This document shows positions 56,701-64,000 of a stretch of 64,000 nucleotides of DNA, in pieces. The stretch spans positions 2,283,145 through 2,347,144 of the forward strand of contig NW_020170384.1 in assembly GCF_000524195.1 (NCBI RefSeq), written 5' to 3'. The translations under genes were made by a program, and so were the position numbers. This stretch comes from Echinococcus granulosus. Its lineage: Eukaryota > Platyhelminthes > Cestoda > Cyclophyllidea > Taeniidae. The notes under the pieces were generated by a model. That model did no database searches. It was not told the DNA's origin and saw only the letters and a program-made list of their open reading frames with translations. Numbering within the stretch: the stretch's first letter is position 1; each line of letters begins with the position of its first letter.

Positions 56701-59700
56701 TTCGGTGCCACCACTACCACCACCGTTTAATCCAGTCTAACACGGTGCTTACCGTTGATTGGTGGATCTGTGAGCGTATGAGCGCGTCCGAAATGGCAGG
56801 AAGGAGATTAGTTTGCCTGGACCGCTTGATAAAGTGGTGGTTTGATGGAAGGTGGAACAGGCGGAAACGCGTAGACAACCAACTTGATGCCCACCAACAC
56901 ATGCTCCAGCCTCTTTCCCGTCTTTCCCCGTTTAATTCGGACTGGAAAAGGTTTAATCCATTTGATATAGACACACACACACACACACGCGGGAAATCTT
57001 AACAAACGAGCCTGTGATTTATTGGTGGTTTAAAGGCACTACTGGCAGCAGTTATTAATGCCTATCATTAGAGCAAAGACGTGCCACATGGCGCTAGCAG
57101 AGTTACTGTATTCGTGTTTTACGAATTCAGAAGCCTGACCTCATATCTTATCTCACCTGTTCAATGCATATTTTCGGGACGAATCAGGAATGCGCGGCCT
57201 CTTTAAGACTTCCGTCAATTGTTCACACACGCAATAGCTCGTGTACATAATTCAGATGTTGCTCCCTGCGACAACGGTGGGATAGGGATAAGTGAGGTGG
57301 GAGCGAGGAGAATGGTTTTTGTGGCTCTTCAACTACAACTGGTGCCTTTGGGGTGCTGGGGTGGGAGCACATGCGAATCGCTTGCGTGTACACAGACTGC
57401 AACTGACAATGTAATTTAGATTTTTACACATGCAAACCTCCTTCTTTCAGTTCATTCGCTCTTCTTTCATCCGTCTGTGACAGGGAAAGAGTAACTCAAC
57501 CCTCGACTTTTCTAATTAATTCTTATCCTCTCTCCAGTTTGATACAATGAGAAAATGGGAAATTTCTGTGCTAGTTCAAATCGGAGTACTGTCGCATTTG
57601 GACTACTGCCAATCCAAAACTCCCCACATCCACTAACATTGGGTTTAACACAGAGACTGCCTGCAGGATTTGGTAGGCGGAAGCTTCGAAGTATAATGGT
57701 CTTTCAAATCGGCGCATACTTGTAGCAGGTAATCTTGTTGTTTTTAAAATCGTGACTAGTTAAAGATTGGAAAGAGGTTTGACTCCTAAATGAACATTTT
57801 TGTTTGTATTTGGATGCGGTTAGTTAAGGCATCCGTCCTGGTTTGAGGAAGAGATAGGAGAAAAGAGCGGATGGCACCAGCACCCGGCACTAACTTTCCC
57901 AGTCGGTGGAAAATCAGTGGCTTGGCCTCGTTTATTGCGCTCTGTACAGAGTCCTCAATGAATGGTTGTGTTTACATTATCCGCGTGCCCCCATACCGCG
58001 GCAACAGTCACGCTTTAGCCGCAAAGAAAATGTCACCGCAACTGTAGTGGCAGCAGCAGAAGCAGCAGCCATGTCGTGCCGTTTAATGGTGTCATGCGTT
58101 ATGTGCATCTCCATCAGCAGCACCAGCCATTTTCTTCTCTCCCAACCTCCAGGAAATGGGTAAACATTTATGAATTAGAAAACTACGGCCTGCGAGTTTG
58201 CGTGTGTGTGTGTGCCTGTGATTAGTGTTGCATAAACACCTCCTGGCATTTGGGGCTAAGAGCTTGGTTTGGTTTATAATTTGCGGTGTATTGGGGAGAA
58301 GGCGATGCCTCACTCAGTGTCTTTGTGTTCCCACGCGTTAAAACCCATTTTGTTGAATTGACGTGAATAAAGCTGATACAAGGAGGTAGTATCCATTACC
58401 CTCACCCTCTATCACCCGTCCATTATTTCTCCATTGTGGAAACATTGGTCATGTATTCGGCTATATTCCCCTGTAGCAGCACAGTTCAAAGCCTGTGGAA
58501 GAAGCACTGACATCAACCTTTTTAAAATGATTTTAGTTTAGTATGTCCAACACTATACTGTGCAGTACTAATGGCTTTATGCCATTGCAACAATGGAAGG
58601 TAGTGTCTGCCACAAGCGAACTTACATGGAATCGCTCCATCCCCGAGACCAATTAATTTTTCCAAAAATTTTAAATTACAGTATTAAAGAACACAAAGGA
58701 CTGTGTAGGTAACTGGGAGAAGGCGTGCCTAAAATGGCAAAATGTACTACTCAGAAGTACGTCAGTGGCTCATGGGAAGATGTGTGCTATGTTTATATTA
58801 AATGCCTCTTGGTAATTTGTGCAACAGTCACTGCCACTGGTCCTGCCATTGTTGCCGCAAAGCTAATGTCACACCGCTGCGGTCGCCTGTGCCAGTCAGG
58901 TGTCACGTCCTCCGTAATAAAAGGTTACCTCTCTCCATCCCCCATTTCCATTCCCATTCCCCAATGCTTGCAAGTGATTAGCTGCATAAACACACATCTC
59001 CAGCCTGTGACATTTGGCGTGCTGTGGAGAGTAGCAATTATTGCAGCGCTTTGGAATCTACTGTTTTCTGTGGCAAGGCGTATTTGTGTGCACAGAGCAG
59101 TGGGTATCTGCGTGTGTGTAGGGAGGGGGTGGGTGTAAGAAACGGTTTCGTGTGACCACTGCTATCCGATACGCAGTCTCTTTAACGGTAACCCGAGCCA
59201 ACCTCTTCTCCCCTTCCAAAACGCCAAAAATCAGTCGATCTAGTGCTGGCGCGTCTTTTAGTGGGTTTAACATAAGCCATCTGTGGGTCACGCACACACA
59301 CACACCTAACTCACCATATTTGTTTCGTGGCACCCGTGGTCCGTCCACTGTGACTTTTATTGCGTGAGAGTAGGTGCCCACCTGAGGCGGATTCGTTTCC
59401 ACAGTAATTGTCACGTTGAAGGACTTGCCTAAGATACGAAAAGAGTAAAGCACACAGTTTTTAAGACATAGGTTTGATTCAATTCCAACAGAGTTGCGGA
59501 GGTTCTGGTAGTGGCGCTCAAATAAAACAGGGAGATTTATTTTACACCTTGATTTTTAAATTTTTTAATCAACAGTAGGGACATGTCGTAAGAAAGTCTA
59601 CTCCACCAGCCGTCACTCAAGCCAGCAGGCAACAATAGGAGGTGGAATGCGTGAAATAGTGCGTGATAGTAAAATTCTGATGGCATAAAAACTCAAAATC

Positions 59701-62700
59701 TTCACAGTGGTAAAAAATTCGGTTACCTACTGGAATGACATTTGAATGGTGCAAAAGTTCTAGTTGTGGACTTCCCGGTTACAGTGGGTTCCGACCCACC
59801 ATTACACCAATTGTTCAACGATATGAAAATTCAAATAACGGAATATCTGTACCAGCCCATAATTTGTCACAAAATGTTAAAAGGAGCACATTTTTTGGTG
59901 GAATAGTGAATGTATTACAATTATTCACGAGCACATCGAATGAAACAGGTAGGATGTCTAAGGGCGGTTCAAAAGCTGTGCTAAATCCTTCTCCACTAAG
60001 GTTTTTCAGGTATAAGCTAAACACCGGAGGGTGTTTAAACGTTGCAAAGAGCAGTATTAATACAGTTCAAGTGCTTCCTAAAAATTAAAAAGTTACGTGT
60101 CTGCTACCAATTTAAACTACCAAAAATACAATTGTATTTTTGACCTAATTCGACTACTGGAAAAAGTAGAGATTGTAAGAAACAGGTTTGAACTTTCACT
60201 ATCAGTCGTGCGAGTTCTTAGAAGTTTAGAAAGCCACAAAATAAGCACGGTGGTAATTAGTAGCCCCGTCTTCGTTGGAGATAGACAACCGTCAAAACAG
60301 GCACTTCATCCACTCACGTACACCATCTAACCAGTTTCTGCCCATGTACGATTTCTCAGAACTCCTCAGAACTTTTCATGCGCTTAGTGTTTCAACCTGA
60401 CTACAAATGATCTATTTCATTCTATTACAGAGGAAGTCGCAATAGGTGCAGCTTCTCCGTTTACCAATCTACCTGAAATCTTTCCTTTTTCTTTTTCTTT
60501 CCATGGAAGAAGTTTTAGTCCGGAATTACTTAATTTTCTGTTTAATTTTAGAAATCAGCCGCTGAAGGTAAGCCTGCCTCTAAATAAAGATGCCAGTAAG
60601 GGAGGTGCAGTTTGAAAGCCAGGCCCGATATATACGCGCAGGCGTATTCATCCGTATGTTTGCATGACTCAGGCATACTTATCCGGACAGACCAGAGATT
60701 GGTATATGATGGCGTTGTTGTTGACATAAATTAGGCAGGTAGACTTTATAAATTGTCGTCCTCAACTCTAGTCCCTTATAAACAGACTATCTTATTCTAT
60801 TACCTTTTCAGTTTAATAGAAAGTGAATAAATCGGACATCCCTACTTTTGTTCCTATTGTGGTTCATCCTTCTAATTCCGGTTATTTAGGATATTCAAAC
60901 AATGCAGAACAATTCGAATGGCAATCAAAGCATTGACAGACAAAGGGCTCTAGCTCTTAACTCCAGCACATTTTGATAGCGGGTTGGTCTCTCACCAATC
61001 AGTTAATCGCGCGCAAACCGCAAACCATACACACAAAGGCACGCACGGACGTGCGCACACAAAACCGCAAACGGAAATCTACGCGTTTAACACGTGATTG
61101 GTCGCCCTAAAGCGCGCACACCTATTCCCACAAAAACCACAAACCGCAAAACACATCGCGGTGTTTATCGGAGGCAAAAGTGATTGGACATTCCCCTTTA
61201 TTTTCATACCAATGGACAAAAAAGTGCTCGCGATCGGGTAGAGTATTAAGTGGGGGTACTTATAAAGTGCAGTAGTTAACCTAATGATTACTATAAAATA
61301 ATATATGCACAAAAACTGGCAACTCAGCAGTATCAGTGGAGTTTTCTGGTTACTGACTTGGACCGATTGACAAACCGTCTAGGTTTTAATCTTAGACGGT
61401 GTTTTGTCACATGTTATGATTATGGCCTTTTTAAACGTTCGCGACATCCCGTGCTTCGTTTTTAAGCTTTACAAAGGTTTATTTAATTATGTGTCTTTAT
61501 TTAGTAATTGTTGAGCTTTTAATGCACTGATAGGGCATAAATCTTAAAAGTCCCAAACTTATTTTAAGCCTGCAAAGAATTAAGTTTTAATCCTTTGATC
61601 TCTTGTTCAAGGCTTATGCGGTTAAAATAATACTATTTGAAAAGGTTTAAAATGCATCTTAAACTTTTGAGCAAAATATTTCTATTAAAAAATAAAATTT
61701 GTAAAAAGAAGCTAAGTGAAAACTAAGGATGTGCTTGAATCAGAATGTATCCATCCAAGCATTGGTGTGAATTGGGGGTATTACTATTCTTGGCTAAACA
61801 CCAATGAGAACTAAGCATTTGAATATTTAAATATCAAACTTCATACTTTATAGGCGTCTCTCCAATTCAAAAGACTTAGGAAGCTTTCAGCCATTTTGAA
61901 GTCAAACAGTCTGGTTAATGTAAAGGGCTTGAATACAAAATATTATTTTATGTTGAGCGGAGTTCTTTCAGTGCTCACTTTTGAAGGCACCCATATCCAA
62001 AAAGTAAAACTGCAAATGACCCAAAAGGTGGCGTTAATGCCACTAGCTGATAGTCAGACTGTAGTCGTGCTGCGATTAAAGTTACTCCTGCGCCTACCCT
62101 CCAGCACAATAAACCTTATGCAGGCCTCATAGGTGGACATAAGCCAGGCCTCAGACAAGAAGTAAACGAGCGAGTATTTACCCAAGTACCCAGGTGTCAC
62201 TGCACCCGCACTCAGACAATCGTACACACGCATGCACACACAACGGTGAGGGAAGGGGCTCTCCCGGGGTCAAAAAACAGGCATAATTACTGATTGTATC
62301 TCTCTCTCCCTTTGTCCATGTGTCTGTGGTTGCCAGGGCACACAGTTTGTATTTACTCACATGTGCGGACCCCTTCTGTCGCCTCCCCATTAGAAGGTGT
62401 TAGCAACAGGCGGGATCCCTAGACAATGCGGTACTCCCTAACGGGGAAAGGCTTTTACCACCTCAGTATCGAAGTTTTGACTTCCGGCTTAAACAGGTGG
62501 CTGACTTCAAGGGAGGGTGAGTGAGTGAGTCGAGTGCCAGTAACAGCGTCTGGTATTTGCCCATTAAGGATTTTAAATTCCAATATGATTGCGCACTACT
62601 CCTGTATGATGTGATTGAGAAATCTTTCTAAGGTAAGATAAAATTTCAAAAGCTCGTTATACGCATCGAATCTTCTACATGGCGAGCTATGGGTGTAGGT

Positions 62701-63807
62701 CCTCTTTTTATTCATTAATAGAGACAAATGAGATTAGGTGTGGACAAATTAGGTTTTCTAAGAGTGATTGGAAGTAGTATTGTTGCATGGTAGGGTCTCT
62801 TTATTCCGTTACTATAAATCGGCATGACTTCACTGCGGAATGCTGCTTGCGTAAAGACACTGACATCTGCCATTGTAAAATTGTCTTGAAAGCTTATAGT
62901 GATTTAGATGATCTTTTATTCAAATTAAAACTCTAGTCTTTTTAAGTATAAGAGAAGAACAAGGTGTATGGAAGTAATTTTAGGCATGTCATCTGTGCTA
63001 ACCTGCCTGGAAATCCCTGGGCTTGATATTATAACCTGTTTCGTTACCATGTTTTAAGATAAATATAGTATGCTAATAAACACCTAAATTACACAGTAAC
63101 TTCAAGGTGCTTAATGATCTGAATATATTCACAACAATTTTAAATCCACCCATCATCTACTTAAAATAGGCCGAAACTCTTAGGAAATGTTATCCAGAAT
63201 TCACGCTTAGATTTGAATTTGCCACCGTCCGCTTCCAAACGGCTCTATAAACTTGAGTCAGGAGCACATCCCTATTCCGCCTACCTATTTATATATAGCC
63301 ACTGTGACATTAGTATAAAACAACAGGCCAACTAGGCTATGAAATAAACTCATAGCTCAAATTAGCACAACTTTGCTTTTCAGAATGGCTGAAACACGTA
63401 ACAGCTATTGGCATGATTCGTGTACAGATAAAAAGGACAAACAGGAAGAGTATTAAGATCAAGTATGTGTAAGCAAAATGGCATGTGACTAACTCACCCC
63501 TTCCACTGCGTCCTAGAAATCGCAGATCATTGAAACGGGCCTCCTGGTTTTGCATTACCGCGACTGCATTCTTGAGCTCTGCGAAGGGTCGCTCCTCATT
63601 ACCCGCACTGAGCACAACCCTAGTACCATCGGGCACTGGGACGAGACTGACCACGCGAAAGGGAGTGGGTAGGGACTTATTGGAGCGCCAATGCTTAGGC
63701 AGACTGGAGCAGAGGAGGTGGGGGCTGCCTGTGACCACGAGGTCACCAGCGTGCTCATGCAGAGCTCTACGCAGGGTGTACTCCGCTGCGAGCATTATGT
63801 CTGACAT
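53750..63807 (-). CDS. RUNX: RUNX (Runt-domain) transcription factor, six exons modelled
   Basis: Runt exons are certain: exon 1 63807-63498 and exon 2 59428-59315. They join in phase at the glycine of '[15 protein letters not shown]', the normal Runt sequence. The domain (about 10-140) includes '[17 protein letters not shown]', '[15 protein letters not shown]', '[19 protein letters not shown]' and 'PRVPR', keeping the DNA-contacting arginines. S42 sits where vertebrate RUNX has a redox-sensitive Cys. Probable further exons that stay in phase are about 56248-56118, 55105-54994, 54937-54731 and 54606-53754. They encode a basic linker ('[20 protein letters not shown]') and a proline-rich tail with three poly-Pro runs. 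The last frame stops at TGA 53750-53752, or splices on at GTGAGA just before it; a final VWRPY motif was not found. Function: DNA binding at TGYGGT with CBF-beta, controlling development. Attribution of the last four exons is less sure (0.6). Confidence 0.9.
54181..54300 (+). repeat. GGT/GGA trinucleotide repeats encoding poly-proline
   Basis: Interrupted GGTGGT/GGAGGT runs at about 54181-54192 and 54257-54295 (another at 54451-54483) are read on the minus strand as proline tracts of the RUNX tail. Such runs expand and contract easily. Confidence 0.8.
55787..55970 (+). repeat. Degenerate CATC/CATT tetranucleotide-rich tract
   Basis: Repeated 'catccatc', 'catccgtc' and 'catccacc' units in an intron of the RUNX gene. 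The decayed simple repeat explains the open frames seen here in several phases. Confidence 0.65.
56971..56988 (+). repeat. (AC)n microsatellite
   Basis: Nine AC dinucleotide units in RUNX intron 2. Similar short CA/GT runs occur at about 58200-58214, 59290-59306 and 63921-63938. Confidence 0.85.
61017..61148 (+). promoter_or_regulatory. Cluster of four Runt-type ACCRCA sites in RUNX intron 1
   Basis: ACCGCA at 61017-61022, 61064-61069 and 61143-61148, and ACCACA at 61136-61141, all on the plus strand within 132 bp. The complement is TGYGGT, the consensus bound by Runt proteins. The element lies in the gene's own first intron, suggesting autoregulation (inference). Confidence 0.4.
61368..61410. 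other. Imperfect hairpin in RUNX intron 1
   Basis: The arms 'tgacaaa-ccgtcta' and 'tagacggt-gttttgtca' are complementary over about 14 bp with a small bulge and a loop of about 13 nt. It could form a short RNA or DNA stem. Nothing shows that it is processed. Confidence 0.4.
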
Positions 63808-64000
63808 GCTGTCGGTAGAATGCGAAACTGGTTGAGGTCTCGGCGTGCACACTGTTGTATATCCGTAGGTAGGTAGCTCGCTAACTCGCTAACTTGCTAC
63901 CGCGTTCCCCGCAAGATGCGTGCGTGTGTATGTGTGTAGCGCGTATGTGCATGCATGTGGAGGGAGGAAGGAAGGAGGGGGGGAGAGGGGTGCATACTTG
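63808..64000 (-). promoter_or_regulatory. 5' region of the RUNX gene with GCTAACT repeats and a purine tract
   Basis: Upstream of the first in-frame ATG (63807) the same frame meets a stop near 63890, which supports that start. The stretch holds a GCTAACT-type short tandem (about 63877-63896), a GT-rich run and a GGAAGG/GGGAG purine tract (63958-63990). It is probably 5' UTR and promoter; the true transcription start is unknown. Confidence 0.4.

Noticed and set aside
1..64000. CRISPR arrays, bacterial operons or phage genes
   Set aside because: No regularly spaced direct repeats or prokaryotic gene organisation is present; the window is eukaryotic.

Overview
The window is eukaryotic nuclear DNA with interrupted genes (GT-AG introns) and no bacterial operon features. 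It most likely comes from a parasitic flatworm, probably a taeniid tapeworm. The basis is divergent metazoan proteins (a Runt factor, a Y-box protein, a THUMPD1 homologue), many very short introns (about 30-65 nt) beside kilobase introns, and a dense family of about 1 kb non-coding LTR elements that resemble the TRIMs known from taeniids. The species call is inference. Bases 29252-29351 are an assembly gap of Ns.

Layout. Bases 1-35 kb are AT-rich and gene-poor. They are full of one repeat family: seven near-complete LTR-internal-LTR elements here (an eighth lies at 50.6-51.7 kb) and about ten solo or decayed LTRs, in both orientations. Three small genes on the minus strand, split by tiny introns, are hidden among them: a 154-residue calmodulin-like protein (9.06-10.32 kb), an unrecognised C-terminal coding block just upstream (10.65-11.18 kb) and a possible small cysteine-rich secreted protein (32.24-32.69 kb).

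Bases 35-50 kb are gene-dense. A 533-residue ZSWIM3/FAR1-like chromatin-type protein (minus, 35.6-37.3 kb) is followed by a Y-box cold-shock protein in five exons (minus, 40.2-45.1 kb). Divergent to the Y-box gene is porphobilinogen deaminase (HMBS, plus, 45.8-48.7 kb, three exons), then an intronless THUMPD1 homologue (plus, 49.2-50.2 kb).

Bases 53.7-63.8 kb hold a RUNX gene on the minus strand. Two exons give an unmistakable Runt domain, and four downstream exons that splice in phase give a proline-rich tail. Its 3-4 kb introns hold simple repeats, Runt-type sites and no member of the LTR family.

The genes do not form one pathway. They are a metabolic enzyme (haem synthesis), RNA factors (Y-box protein, tRNA acetylation adaptor) and transcription factors (RUNX, ZSWIM3-like). 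All splice models were made by eye and need transcript support.
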